Origin: Chitinophagaceae bacterium
Lineage (GTDB): Bacteria > Bacteroidota > Bacteroidia > Chitinophagales > UBA10324
Direction: 5' to 3'
Assembly: GCA_016717285.1 (NCBI GenBank)
Contig: JADKFU010000005.1
Coordinates: forward strand, 1,472,501-1,536,500
Length of the DNA: 64,000 bases
The notes under the pieces were generated by a model. That model ran no database searches. It saw only the letters and a program-made list of their open reading frames with translations, and was not told the origin of the DNA. The position numbers and the translations under genes were made by a program. Shown one piece after another: positions 8,408-17,923 of the stretch; the first letter of the stretch is position 1, and each line of letters starts with the position of its first letter.

Positions 8408-10819
8408 TTACATTTTCACCACTTTCTTAGTTACCACATCTCCGGAACGCGGGTTAATTAATTGCAGGAAATAAATTCCATTGTGAAATTGATGAAGATC
8501 AATTTGCAAATAGTTATTTCCCTGCTCAAGCGGTTGATTAAGATCCATCAGCATTTTACCGGTCTCATCCATCACATGCACCACACAATTGTAGCTCTCG
8601 CCTGAATATAAATTTACCGTGATGGCTCCGTTAGTAGGATTTGGATAAATGTCCTGCACTGCAATCTCTTCACCGTAATTTTTCAACAACACAACATTGG
8701 AATAGGTGTAAGCACCTCCAATGTCGGTCTGCTTCAGCCGGTAATAATTATTGCCGCTCAGCGGACTGCGGTCATAGTATTGATAGTCCCGCATGGTGGT
8801 AGAAAGTTCGTAGCCATCCATGGTGCTGATGGTTTCAAATGTTTCGCCGTCAGCAGACCGCTCAATGGTCCAGAAATCGTTGTTGAATTCTGACAGGGTA
8901 GACCAGTTCAACAGATTATAGTCAAGAAATGTCTGACCATAAAAATCTGAAAGGGTGATGGGTAAACTTGAAGAACCTGTCCATACCAGCGATAGACTGC
9001 TGCCATTAAAAGACGACCAGCCATCTATCAGAAATATGTAGTATTGGTTTGCAGCAACCGCAGTTTCTCCGTACGTTGAAGTACAGGTGGGACACCCTAT
9101 CGAGCGCAGCCATCCATCGCCACCCGCGCCCTCTGTACCATCGAAGTAAGAATCACTTAATCCACCGGCTGAGCCTCCGTTGGCGGCAAACGTGCATCGT
9201 AATGGCGCTGTGGTTATGTTTGAACAGTTACTGTTGGCATAAGGACCCCAAATGGCAAAATCAATATCCTGCCCTGCAGCCGGCGTTAGTGTAAACCCAA
9301 TAGTGCCGACGCTGGTCACTTTCATTTTATACCAGAGTGAGCGATGCTCGCCACCAACGAGGCAACCAAAAGTGGTGGAACTATATTCCTGTGTACCATA
9401 GCTGGTAGCGGTGCCTGTCAGCGTGAAATAGCTATTTACATCCAAAGCGCCAGCACAATCCTGTTGTGTAGCACCGGTAATACAGATAGTGAATGTATAG
9501 GCATTTCCGGTTGAATTGTTTCCCGAATCAAAAACCCGTACATAATAAGTAGTTCCAACAGTAAGTCCTGTTGGATTCAATATAGCTGAACCGAGTGGTG
9601 CTGCTGCAGCGGCACAAACCGTACCGCCTAAAGTTGATTGCGTTGGAGTAGCCGCAGGCCCTACACAAAGTTGTGCGACCGGTTGCATGCTGCTGGTGCT
9701 TGCAGTTCCGGTTACGGTGATGGTGGGATTTGTTGTGGTTGCAACAAAAGAATACCACACATCATCATTCGGTGTGCCTGAACAAACAGTTGCAGGTGCA
9801 GTTGATTGTGTTGCATTTTTGGTAGTACCTGCAGTGGCGGTACACGGAGATCCTGCAAAAATACTGGTAGCTGTGGTGCATTCGTTGTTTGCAGGGATCA
9901 ATATAGCGGTGCAGGCAAGCGATGCATTCCATCCTTTTGAATGACTGCTGCCATCTGAAATAAATTCAAAGGTGATACTCGATCCGGAAGAACTAACTGC
10001 AGCAGGCATAGTTGCCCCATTAAATCCTGCGAAAATGGGACCTGTATTGGTTTGAAGAAGGGGAGATGCGTTACTCGGTCCATCATAAACCTTCAATACA
10101 TCTCCTGAACACAAATAAAATCCATTTATATTATTCCAGGTTACTGTAACATAAGTAGTACCTGAGGTAACGAACGTTTCCACTATATTGGAATTATCCA
10201 GATAATCTCCCGTGCTTGCTCCCGGGCAAGTGGTAGCACCAATAGCAGGTTGATGTGCTGTGGAAGGATCATTAAAATTAGCAGTACTACAATCTAAAAA
10301 ATAACTGCCCGGTTGCATAAAGTAATTCCTGGTAAGCGTGGCAGCCCAACCTTTGCAAACAGTAGCGGCATCAGAAGTAAATTTGAAAGTAATGGAGCTG
10401 CCTGTAGTGCCTGTTGCGGTTGCGATAAAAGATACGTTGGTATAGGTTGCGAGTTTGGTTGAAGCAACACTTGCCCCATCATAAATTGTTAATGTATCAC
10501 CGGCGGCAATGCTTGCTACGGAAAATGTGACAACAATGTTTTGTCCTGTTCCGGCAGTAAAGGTTTCCACTATATTTGAGTTGTTGCTGTAATCATTTAC
10601 TCCAGGTGTAGCTGTACAGGAGGCGCTTCCAAGGTTTCCTCCTGAATCATAAAAATTATATATGGAAGGAGCAGTACCACTTAAAACTTGAGTGCCTGCT
10701 GTCATACTAAAATTATATGTTTGAGCAAAGCTCATAAACGGTGCAAAAACCAATAGCAGCAAAACCAATTGCGTCGCTGTTATTATTTTGAAGGACCTGT
10801 AGATTGTAGCAATGTTCAT
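8408..10819 (-). CDS. Secreted CUB-domain protein with T9SS type A sorting domain
   Basis: An 803-residue exported protein, probably surface-attached or released. A signal peptide covers about residues 1-32 (ending MSFAQ). Two CUB-like domains follow at about 45-165 and 175-300, each with the VETF..G..DxLxIYDG pattern, for instance GDTLTIYDGAS and GDVLKVYDGPS. Residues about 305-450 resemble a pre-peptidase C-like domain (NNECTTATSI, DDVWYSFVAT), and a related module follows at about 450-615. A linker of the LLNWSTLSEFNNDFW type precedes the C-terminal T9SS domain (about 725-803), which starts YPNPTNGAITVNL and ends VVTKKVVKM. No catalytic domain is recognised, so adhesion or matrix binding is more likely. 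Confidence 0.88.
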   Translation of the reverse strand: MNIATIYRSFKIITATQLVLLLLVFAPFMSFAQTYNFSMTAGTQVLSGTAPSIYNFYDSGGNLGSASCTATPGVNDYSNNSNIVETFTAGTGQNIVVTFSVASIAAGDTLTIYDGASVASTKLATYTNVSFIATATGTTGSSITFKFTSDAATVCKGWAATLTRNYFMQPGSYFLDCSTANFNDPSTAHQPAIGATTCPGASTGDYLDNSNIVETFVTSGTTYVTVTWNNINGFYLCSGDVLKVYDGPSNASPLLQTNTGPIFAGFNGATMPAAVSSSGSSITFEFISDGSSHSKGWNASLACTAILIPANNECTTATSIFAGSPCTATAGTTKNATQSTAPATVCSGTPNDDVWYSFVATTTNPTITVTGTASTSSMQPVAQLCVGPAATPTQSTLGGTVCAAAAAPLGSAILNPTGLTVGTTYYVRVFDSGNNSTGNAYTFTICITGATQQDCAGALDVNSYFTLTGTATSYGTQEYSSTTFGCLVGGEHRSLWYKMKVTSVGTIGFTLTPAAGQDIDFAIWGPYANSNCSNITTAPLRCTFAANGGSAGGLSDSYFDGTEGAGGDGWLRSIGCPTCTSTYGETAVAANQYYIFLIDGWSSFNGSSLSLVWTGSSSLPITLSDFYGQTFLDYNLLNWSTLSEFNNDFWTIERSADGETFETISTMDGYELSTTMRDYQYYDRSPLSGNNYYRLKQTDIGGAYTYSNVVLLKNYGEEIAVQDIYPNPTNGAITVNLYSGESYNCVVHVMDETGKMLMDLNQPLEQGNNYLQIDLHQFHNGIYFLQLINPRSGDVVTKKVVKM

Positions 10820-11456
10820 CGGGAGGGTGGTTTAATTCAAAATGGTATGTGACTCAGGGGAAAAACCAATTGCCAACATAAGAAAAAATAATGGTAAAAA
10901 CAACCAATATTTATCCACGGGTTAAAGTTAATTGGTCTATAGAGGTTACTTATGTTTAATTGTGCGGAATTCTTACTAAATAGTTGGGATATAAACAGGA
11001 CTGATTTGAAGGGCATATCTTAATGTTGGAACTCTCGCCGTCCCGCCAGAAAACTTTGTGCATGTGGGCGGAGCACTGCGGGCGCAAGACATAAGCTTGT
11101 AGAATTTTGATCACAACTACTATTGCTCCGGGTTGGGGATTGCTTCTCAAGCCACAGGCAATAGTGGATTGGAAGTGCATGAAAGGCGGGATCGCTCCAT
11201 GAGTCCTTTGGACAAAGACGGCGTTGATTGGAATGCCTTTGCAAACATAAGATGACGGCTTTTATTGGAACGGCTTCGCCGCAACAATTAAGCAATTAAT
11301 CAATTAGACAATTTTAACATACAAATGGCTTCGCCGCAACCATTTAACCATTTAACAATTTACACCACATCCCAACACTGTAACATCAACCCCACTTTTC
11401 CGTCACACACCTATTCACCAAATAGTTTATTTATTTTTCACAAAAATTAATATCCA
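10820..11456. other. 637-bp intergenic region with repeat-like sequence, no recognised gene
   Basis: The interval lies between the divergent CUB/T9SS gene and the next barrel gene. About 11030-11280 has a higher GC content than its surroundings and no convincing frame. GGCTTCGCCGCAAC occurs twice (11272-11285 and 11327-11340), each time followed by short AATTAAnC or ACCATTTA octamer-like tandem units. This looks like another non-coding dispersed repeat; two minus-strand frames of 74 and 91 codons overlap one another and are not credible genes. Confidence 0.6.
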
Positions 11457-12179
11457 ATGTTCAAGAATTTTTCTGGCATCCTGTATTGTTTGTTGTTGTT
11501 TTCAACACAGGTATTTTCACAAAATTACTATCTGGGTGCAGCAGGTGAATCTATCTTTTCGGTTGGAACAGTAGAGGCCGGCGCCGAAGATATTCGTCCG
11601 GTGCTACGGTGGTCTCCGGTTTTAAATTTCCAGGAGCAACTGCATATTGATTTTTCTCCCGCATTTGGAATTTACACCGGTCTGGGAATCCGCAACGTAG
11701 GACTGATCAGTAAAGTTGAATATGTGGATGATCAGGATATTAATAAATCAGCAACCATTAAGGAGCGGTCCTATGCATTAGGATTACCATTGTTATTCAA
11801 ATTGGGAGACATGAAAGACGGCGTTTACTTTGCGGGTGGCGCTGAAGCTGAAGTGATGTTCGCTTATAAAAGAAAAATTTTTGAAGGAGATTCAAAGAAT
11901 AAATTCACCAGGTGGTTTGATGATAATGTGAATATTTTTAATCCATCGTTGCTTGCGGAAGTACATTTTCCGAAAGGACAGTATTTGCGGTTCAAGTATT
12001 ACATGAAGGATTTTCTGAACTACAAAGGGATTCAGATGATAGACGGAACAGAGCTTCCGGATTATGGTGAGAAGAGTCCGTTGTTCTATTTTTCTTTCGG
12101 CGCGTTAACATTAAAGAAGAAAGTGAAAGAAAAGACGGAGAACACCACGACTGAATCAGCATATTTCAAAGCTGAGTGA
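11457..12179 (+). CDS. Outer-membrane beta-barrel protein, function unknown
   Basis: A 240-residue protein with a signal peptide (residues about 1-21, ending TQVFSQ). The mature part alternates hydrophobic and polar residues and is rich in Tyr, Phe and Gly, with strand-like segments such as FGIYTGLGIRNVGLIS, YALGLPLLFKLG and YLRFKYYMKDF, in keeping with the small OMP_b-brl class of Bacteroidota. The polar C-terminal tail (KKKVKEKTENTTTESAYFKAE) does not end in the usual terminal aromatic residue, which makes a classical porin less likely. No neighbour suggests a role. Confidence 0.6.
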   Translation: MFKNFSGILYCLLLFSTQVFSQNYYLGAAGESIFSVGTVEAGAEDIRPVLRWSPVLNFQEQLHIDFSPAFGIYTGLGIRNVGLISKVEYVDDQDINKSATIKERSYALGLPLLFKLGDMKDGVYFAGGAEAEVMFAYKRKIFEGDSKNKFTRWFDDNVNIFNPSLLAEVHFPKGQYLRFKYYMKDFLNYKGIQMIDGTELPDYGEKSPLFYFSFGALTLKKKVKEKTENTTTESAYFKAE

Positions 12180-12242
12180 TCAGGATGGAATTATTTTCTT
12201 TCCACTTGAATATTTAAATATCCGGAGATAGCTATTATTTAG

Positions 12243-12293
12243 TCACCCCGTGGCCCCTCAACGGGCGCCATACTCCTGTGCCATTCTGTGGCT
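12243..12293 (+). repeat. 51-bp GC-rich dispersed repeat, copy 4
   Basis: Begins TCACCCCGTGGCCCCTCAAC and ends CCATTCTGTGGCT. It is about 4 kb from the other three copies, showing that the repeat is dispersed rather than tandem. One base in the palindromic core (CAACGGGC) differs. Confidence 0.88.
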
Positions 12294-12415
12294 TCGATGA
12301 AGCATTTTTTTATAAGTCAGATTGATGAAGGGGCATCGTGTAACCTTTAGATTTGTAAACAGGACAATAAGTATTCATACAATGTATGTTGGTCATGATT
12401 ACTCTCTGCAGCAGA

Positions 12416-12455
12416 TTTTTTTGCTCCCTGAGCGCAGCCGAAGGGCGCAAAAAAA
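12416..12455. repeat. Hairpin repeat with core CCCTGAGCGCAGCCGAAGGG
   Basis: The 20-bp core at 12426-12445 occurs again, base for base, at 61353-61372. Here it is enclosed by TTTTTTTGC and GCAAAAAAA arms, giving a terminator-like or REP-like hairpin on both strands. A distantly similar CCCTTCGACA..TGTCGAAGGG hairpin is at 55712-55753. Confidence 0.75.
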
Positions 12456-12808
12456 TACGCGATCAATCAACTTCCAAAATTCGGGTAACTTCTTAGGCCC
12501 TTTCCATTTAAAATCAAACACAATTAGGAGCGAAAGAAAAGTTTAGGTGTGAGACGCGCCTTGAAGGCAATGTCATTTAGTTAAGCGAATAGTGTTGAAA
12601 AGCATCCTGAAAAAGCGTGGCGTTGGTGCGCAACAATTTTTATAAAATTTTTGAAAATTATACCTGTTAATTTACTATTCTTACAAAAGAGTTTTACAAA
12701 TGCCTTTTGATAGTTGATCATGCAAACGAAGTATCATTTTGCTCAGCGTTCAGGCTTCACTGGCATTTCAGGTAAGACCTTCCGGATTTGTTTTGTAAAT
12801 GAGATATT

Positions 12809-14206
12809 ATGTCGCTTTTGGTTTCGCTCATACGGTTTTTAGATGAAGAGGAGTTAGGAAAACTTAAGCAAATGCCTCTTTCAGGCAAGGAAAAGTTAGT
12901 GATGCAAACCATCATACAGCAACCCACTATTGAAGAAATATCAAAAGAGGGCATGTTGCGGCACTTAGGACTCACTTCTTCGCACTACGATAAAATCGGC
13001 ACTGTGGTGCTTAAAAAAGCATACAGGACACTGGCGGGTGAAAATGAATTGGAGCAATTGAATTTTCTAAGTAAAAAATTCATGTTCCGTCATCTGTTTC
13101 ACGAAATACGTCATGTTGCCTCGAAACTTAAAGCGAACAATGCTTCACCGGAAGTAATTGAAAAGTACGCGGGTGCTTTATTTAATTTTTCTATCAATGT
13201 GCCCGCCAAATATTTCGACGAAAAATTTGTAGATCAAAATGCCACTTATTACCTGTCAACTATTACAGGTGATAAGACTGCAAAGGAACTTGAAGTATGG
13301 TCGAAAATACTATTTGCCAGGTTAAATAAACTGACCCAGCAGGCCCCGGATGCACGTGCCACAGGTAAAATATTGAAGGAAGTAAAGGACCTTGAGTTGA
13401 ATTTTCAGGAAGTTGCATCGATTGAACCAAAGGCAGTATTGTATCATGTGTTGGTAAACTATTACCGGCTGGTTGAAATGAATGCCGAAAAACGCACTTA
13501 CTATCTTGGAAAAATTGCAGCATTATATGGTGGTTTTGAAAGGATGCCGCTCTTTGAGCAGAGCATTGCGAAATGTCATTTTGCCGAAATGTACTATGAG
13601 AGAGGGGATCATAAAACATCGTATGAGATGTACCGGCAACTGTTTGCTCACCAAATGCCATTGCTTAAAAACCAGTTTCACCATTTTGCCCGCTGCATTG
13701 AACTCGCCGTTATTCTGAATGATTTTCCTGTGGCACAAAGGATGTTGGATTCATTGTTCAAGGTTTATATTTTAAATCGTCATGAAAGCACAGGTGTAGT
13801 GGGAGCGATACAATACGGACAGATGTACCTTAAGCTTGGGGAACTTGAAAAAGCATTCGAATACATCAGCATTGCGAAATCATTGAATTCCATTCAGGTC
13901 TACTTCCATTACGAGATTAGAATCAGGATGCTTGAAACAATGTTCTTTGCCTTTACGGAAGATTTTGAATTTGTAACGCGACTTTCCCAGAGAAATATCC
14001 GGTATATACAACTGCAAAAACTGTCGCTGAGAAAATACAAGTATGCGCATTTTTTCTACCTGCTCAGGGATATTAAGTCGCTACGTAAATTATATCCGGC
14101 TCAACTGCCCCCGAAAATTAAAGTCTATGTAAACCAGTTTCAGGAAGGATATGATTTGTTGATTGGTCAACTGCTGGAAAAACTACTTTCCTCCGGCGAG
14201 AAATAG
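12809..14206 (+). CDS. Hypothetical helical-repeat protein
   Basis: A 465-residue soluble protein that I do not recognise. It has no signal peptide or membrane segment, is rich in Leu, Glu, Lys and Tyr, and looks almost wholly alpha-helical. TPR-like pairs are suggested in the second half, for example AKCHFAEMYYERGDHKTSYEMYR (about residues 254-276; quoted in part) and YGQMYLKLGELEKAFEYI (about 336-353). The N-terminus (LIRFLDEEELGKL, GKEKLVMQTI) suggests a short helical domain seen in other Bacteroidota proteins of this length. The 629-bp upstream gap suggests its own promoter. Protein-protein scaffolding is a plausible but unproven role. Confidence 0.6.
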   Translation: MSLLVSLIRFLDEEELGKLKQMPLSGKEKLVMQTIIQQPTIEEISKEGMLRHLGLTSSHYDKIGTVVLKKAYRTLAGENELEQLNFLSKKFMFRHLFHEIRHVASKLKANNASPEVIEKYAGALFNFSINVPAKYFDEKFVDQNATYYLSTITGDKTAKELEVWSKILFARLNKLTQQAPDARATGKILKEVKDLELNFQEVASIEPKAVLYHVLVNYYRLVEMNAEKRTYYLGKIAALYGGFERMPLFEQSIAKCHFAEMYYERGDHKTSYEMYRQLFAHQMPLLKNQFHHFARCIELAVILNDFPVAQRMLDSLFKVYILNRHESTGVVGAIQYGQMYLKLGELEKAFEYISIAKSLNSIQVYFHYEIRIRMLETMFFAFTEDFEFVTRLSQRNIRYIQLQKLSLRKYKYAHFFYLLRDIKSLRKLYPAQLPPKIKVYVNQFQEGYDLLIGQLLEKLLSSGEK

Positions 14207-14264
14207 GCTACAAAAAAAACAATTATTGAAATTTGAAGAAAATAAATCCATCCGGATAAAAAGG

Positions 14265-15308
14265 TTAATGCCTTGGAATACGATTGCACCGTGACTTCAA
14301 ATGTTCTATAAACTCGCTGTCGCCGGAGAAAGTATTGTTGATGTTGACAGCATTTTTCGCAAGCGAATGGTAATCGCCGCGCATCAGGTACCAGAAGATA
14401 CTGAGAAAACCGATTCCCTGGAAAACAACAGCTTTGTTCTCCGTGTATTTGTTGATGGTTTTTAAAAAATATTCCGGATGTTCTGTATAATGCATTCCTT
14501 GTCTTACATGGTGTGATGCATGATAACCATCGTTCCAGCACTTTTTATTGTATTTGGTATTTACACAGGTAACGGAATTCATATATGGATTGGAAGGATC
14601 TTTCGCGTCAATAAAGGCATGTTGTGTCCAGTTACCAAGCATCATGATAAACCTGGAAAGAAAAAAAGGAATGATAAAAACCGCCAGTGTTGCGGGAAAA
14701 CTGATAAATGAAAGACCTATGCATAAGAACAAAAAGGAAAACTCGCCCATAAGGCATTTCACAATCAGCTCCGGATGATTTTTTTTTCTGAAATAATTGA
14801 CAAGCCTGATCAGGCCCACAAAAAGAAAATCAAAAAAGTAACGGAGAAAATCGAAAAAACTATCCCGCTGATAAGGCATTGTAGTGCTCCGGTCTTCTTC
14901 GAGGTTGTTTTCAGGATGGTGCATCCAGATGTGATGACTGTAGTAGGTTTCAGGAGTTTGTCCGAAAAACGGACCCACCACCCAGGGAAGGTAATGATTT
15001 AAGAAACTGAATTTCTTAATGAAGAATTTACGGTGACTGGTGCAATGCAACATTAATCCGAATGGACCTTTGAATATGATGTTGTTAAGAAAGAAATAAG
15101 TGATAGCCAATGCCCACCACAGCGGACCAGTGATGGCCGGGATAAAAAGGAGTATCCCGATAGGGATGAGTGTGACAGAAATCTTTATGGTCAGTTTCAC
15201 AAAAGGCAAATCTCTTTTGTCGGAAATAAAGCCGAGTAAGAATTGATCTGTTCTGCTGTTAGCAGTTTCCTGGAAGGTAGGGTCAGTAATTGGTTGTAAG
15301 GTTTGCAT
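14265..15308 (-). CDS. Membrane fatty acid desaturase family protein
   Basis: A 347-residue integral membrane di-iron protein. Three histidine boxes are visible: HCTSHRKFF (about residues 84-92), HHIWMHH (about 119-125) and HASHH (about 264-268), plus TQHAF between boxes two and three. Four or so hydrophobic helices lie between box regions (about 50-80 and 170-210). The family inserts double bonds into or hydroxylates acyl chains; regiospecificity cannot be told. The start MQTLQPITDPTF precedes a polar N-terminus as usual in the family. The gene is convergent with the helical-repeat gene and 59 bp separates their stops. Confidence 0.88.
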   Translation of the reverse strand: MQTLQPITDPTFQETANSRTDQFLLGFISDKRDLPFVKLTIKISVTLIPIGILLFIPAITGPLWWALAITYFFLNNIIFKGPFGLMLHCTSHRKFFIKKFSFLNHYLPWVVGPFFGQTPETYYSHHIWMHHPENNLEEDRSTTMPYQRDSFFDFLRYFFDFLFVGLIRLVNYFRKKNHPELIVKCLMGEFSFLFLCIGLSFISFPATLAVFIIPFFLSRFIMMLGNWTQHAFIDAKDPSNPYMNSVTCVNTKYNKKCWNDGYHASHHVRQGMHYTEHPEYFLKTINKYTENKAVVFQGIGFLSIFWYLMRGDYHSLAKNAVNINNTFSGDSEFIEHLKSRCNRIPRH

Positions 15309-15552
15309 TAGTTATTGGTGTATTATTAAGTTCTAATAAATTGAGAGAATAAATCAAATTTAATGAAAAATTTCTCAACAAATAATTCAGCTTGTTCATC
15401 ATTGCATCTTCGACACAACAATTCAGTTTTTTTCCCGTGATCAGAAGCTAATTACTTTCATGCAATATATGCTATCGGGAGAATGAAAAGTAGTATTTGG
15501 ATCATGATATTTAAATACAGCCTGATTTTCAAAGTATCAGATTTTGCCTTTT

Positions 15553-16548
15553 TTATTTGTTGTAGGCGATAGGTGGCTGGCTGGCGGCAGATAAAAACTC
15601 CAGAGTTCGCTGTTCGGAAAAATAATTGCCGGAAAATAAATCAGTACAAAAACCCACATGTCCGCCATGATCAGGCGTTTCAAGAAATACATTTGTGGAA
15701 TTCCGGCATTCTTCAAAAGGGAAACAGGCACGTGTAAAGAAGGGATCGTTCAATGCCGTAAGAATTAAAGTGGGAATCATAATGTTTTTGATAAATTGTT
15801 TTGAGCTGCATTTTGTATAATAATCTTCAGCATCTGAGAAGCCATAGAGCCGGCTGGTGTAACAATCATCGAACTCGATAAACGTGCTGATGTTTTTAAT
15901 TTGATGGTGAGTGATTGGAAAGGGGAGCCTGCCGATTCGGGTGACCGCTTTTTGTTTGAGCGTTTTTAAAAAGCGATCACGATAAATAAAAGGAATTCTT
16001 TGATCGAGATGAAGTGCACAGGCCTCAAGATCGCAAGGCACCGAAATCGCAACTGCTCTGCTGATTTGTTGCGGAATTTCAGATCGCTCTCCCAGGTACT
16101 TGAGCACCAGGTTTCCTCCCAAACTAAATCCAACCAACATTAAAGATTCACATGGTGAATTTTGAAGCACGTGGTTAATTACAATTTCAACATCATCGGT
16201 GCTTCCGCTGTGGTACGACCGTACTTGTCTGTTCACTTCGCCACTGCAACCACGAAGGTTCATCGCTGCCACCCGAAAACCATTGCCATGAAGTTCTTTA
16301 GACATTCCTTTCATGTAGGCACTGTTTGCAGATGCTTCCAGACCGTGTATCAGCAAGGCAATCTTTGATGCGTTATTGTCTAACCAGTCAATATCAATGA
16401 AGTCATCGTCGGGCGTATTAATTCTTTCACGGCGGTAATTAATTCCTTTCACGTTTCGTGATATTGCCGGCACAATGGATTGAAGATCACCTCCCGGCAG
16501 GTAAGATGGAGAACGAAAGGTGGATTTGATCAGCGGCAACGGGAGCAA
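15553..16548 (-). CDS. YheT family alpha/beta-hydrolase
   Basis: A 331-residue hydrolase of the YheT/ABHD1-3 group (esterase or lipase-like activity). The N-terminal RSPSYLPGGDLQSIVPAI is typical of this group. The oxyanion segment LLIHGLEASANS is followed by the nucleophile elbow GFSLGGNL (Ser about 145), the acid in TALNDPFFT and the histidine in PDHGGHVGF. Length is standard (about 320-340). It is upstream of the desaturase on the same strand but 245 bp away, so cotranscription is uncertain. Physiological substrate is unknown. Confidence 0.92.
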   Translation of the reverse strand: MLPLPLIKSTFRSPSYLPGGDLQSIVPAISRNVKGINYRRERINTPDDDFIDIDWLDNNASKIALLIHGLEASANSAYMKGMSKELHGNGFRVAAMNLRGCSGEVNRQVRSYHSGSTDDVEIVINHVLQNSPCESLMLVGFSLGGNLVLKYLGERSEIPQQISRAVAISVPCDLEACALHLDQRIPFIYRDRFLKTLKQKAVTRIGRLPFPITHHQIKNISTFIEFDDCYTSRLYGFSDAEDYYTKCSSKQFIKNIMIPTLILTALNDPFFTRACFPFEECRNSTNVFLETPDHGGHVGFCTDLFSGNYFSEQRTLEFLSAASQPPIAYNK

Positions 16549-16640
16549 TAAGAATTAAAAGAGGATGAATTTTTTGGGAAAGAAAATCTCTGCTGTTGAA
16601 CAATTAATCTGTACTTCAATCAATAATTCAAATTTAGCAT

Positions 16641-17234
16641 TCAGAATCTCATGACCAGCAGCATTTCAAGACTTCCCAGTAAGAATCCAATGACAGCTAC
16701 GAAAATCTTAAGCTGCAGGATGGGCTTCCCTGCATGCTGATAAAAAAGTTTCTCCAAAGAGGCAGCGTCATACATTGCCAGCTTTTCAGCAATCATTTTC
16801 TGCACATCATATTTTTTTTCGAGATCATCAGCAAAAAAACCGATCAGTTCAGGAATCATTTGGTCGAGTTCAGTCATGAGGGTCTCTTTCATTTTCTGTA
16901 TCAATCCATCCGTAATGAACATTCCGAAAAGCGGAATCTTATCTTTTAATTTATTCCGGAGAAAATCATCCACCTTATCGTCCAGTATCTCATTGATTTT
17001 GGTTAGTTTTTCAGGTTCCAGTAAATTTTCTTTCAGCTTGCCGATGTTGAGCAAATTTTCTGAAGCATAAATTCCCGCCTGACGGCCCCATTGTGGTAAT
17101 TGTTTGGGAATGAATCCCTGCAATTCAACAATGAAATAATTCTTTTTTTGGAGCGGATGAAAGAGTAAACGGAAAAGGAGAGCTATAATGAACCACCCAA
17201 AAGCTGCATTCAAAAAAGGAATCAGATAGATCAT
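16641..17234 (-). CDS. DUF445 family membrane protein
   Basis: About 197 residues from the chosen ATG at 17234, which overlaps the pyrE stop as ATGA; this overlap is the reason for preferring it over a start 12 codons upstream. The N-terminal helix (YLIPFLNAAFGWFIIALLFRLLF) is followed by HPLQKK and GFIPKQLPQWG, matching the DUF445 signature of a membrane helix, xxFRP-like turn and GxIPKxxxxxG. A long amphipathic helical region follows, and a second membrane helix closes the C-terminus (about 172-195). The molecular function of the family is not known. Tight coupling to pyrE suggests coexpression only. Confidence 0.8.
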   Translation of the reverse strand: MIYLIPFLNAAFGWFIIALLFRLLFHPLQKKNYFIVELQGFIPKQLPQWGRQAGIYASENLLNIGKLKENLLEPEKLTKINEILDDKVDDFLRNKLKDKIPLFGMFITDGLIQKMKETLMTELDQMIPELIGFFADDLEKKYDVQKMIAEKLAMYDAASLEKLFYQHAGKPILQLKIFVAVIGFLLGSLEMLLVMRF

Positions 17235-17899
17235 TGTAGTCCCTCCCATGTTGAGGGTGAGAGGCGCCATAGTTCGAGACTGTGCACTTCGTTTTCGGCA
17301 ACGGTTCCTTTTTTAAGAGATGCCTTTACCAGAGTTTCATAATCGGTAAGCGTATAACACGGGCAATTTGACTGCGTAAAATTTTGTTCAGCCATAGGAA
17401 ATCCGTAGTTGAAAATAGCTACCATGCCAATAACTTCACAACCGGCTTCTCTCAAGGCATTCACCACGCTGAGGCTGCTGCCTCCGGTAGAAACAAGATC
17501 TTCTACCACCACTACTTTTTGGCCGGGAAGGGCAAGTCCTTCAATTTTGTTACCTAATCCATGTTCTTTTGCGGAAGAACGTACATAGCAAAAGGGTGTT
17601 TCCAGCGCATCTGCAATCAATGCTCCGTGTGCAATGCCTGCAGTGGCAACTCCTGCCAGCAATTCTACATCAGGAAATTTTTCTTTGATAAGTTCAGCAA
17701 GCGATTCTTTGATGAAAGTTCTTATTTCAGGAAATGAAAGTGTGAGGCGGTTGTCACAATAAATAGGGGACTTCCATCCGCTTGACCAGGTAAATGGTTG
17801 GTGAAGACTTAATTTAACTGCATTAATTTGTAAAAGAAGTGCAGCCATTTTTACGGCAACCGATTCAGACCCAATCATTCTGTTATTTTTGATGTGCAA
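17231..17899 (-). CDS. pyrE: Orotate phosphoribosyltransferase
   Basis: Catalyses orotate plus PRPP to orotidine 5'-phosphate in de novo pyrimidine synthesis. The 222-residue frame shows WSSGWKSPIYCDNRLTLS near the N-terminus, the catalytic-loop lysines in RSSAKEHGLGN, and the PRPP-binding motif VVVVEDLVSTGGSS (about residues 129-142). The second methionine (MIGSESVAVK, at 17878) is an equally good start and gives the more usual length. Its upstream side carries a nonamer tandem repeat and a heptamer array that separate it from the divergent Nudix gene; its stop overlaps the DUF445 start. Confidence 0.95.
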   Translation of the reverse strand: MHIKNNRMIGSESVAVKMAALLLQINAVKLSLHQPFTWSSGWKSPIYCDNRLTLSFPEIRTFIKESLAELIKEKFPDVELLAGVATAGIAHGALIADALETPFCYVRSSAKEHGLGNKIEGLALPGQKVVVVEDLVSTGGSSLSVVNALREAGCEVIGMVAIFNYGFPMAEQNFTQSNCPCYTLTDYETLVKASLKKGTVAENEVHSLELWRLSPSTWEGLQ

Positions 17900-17923
17900 G
17901 ATAAGAATGTCTGGACATACAGG

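Larger units (their letters stand above)
12180..12808. other. 629-bp intergenic region with two repeats
   Basis: It holds a copy of the 51-bp GC-rich repeat (12243-12293) and a CCCTGAGCGC...CGAAGGG hairpin (12426-12445). A 74-codon frame at 12322-12546 spans the hairpin and has no protein-like features. The rest is AT-rich with nothing recognised. Confidence 0.6.

Noticed and set aside
12322..12546. 74-codon frame
   Set aside because: It crosses the hairpin repeat and has no protein-like features.
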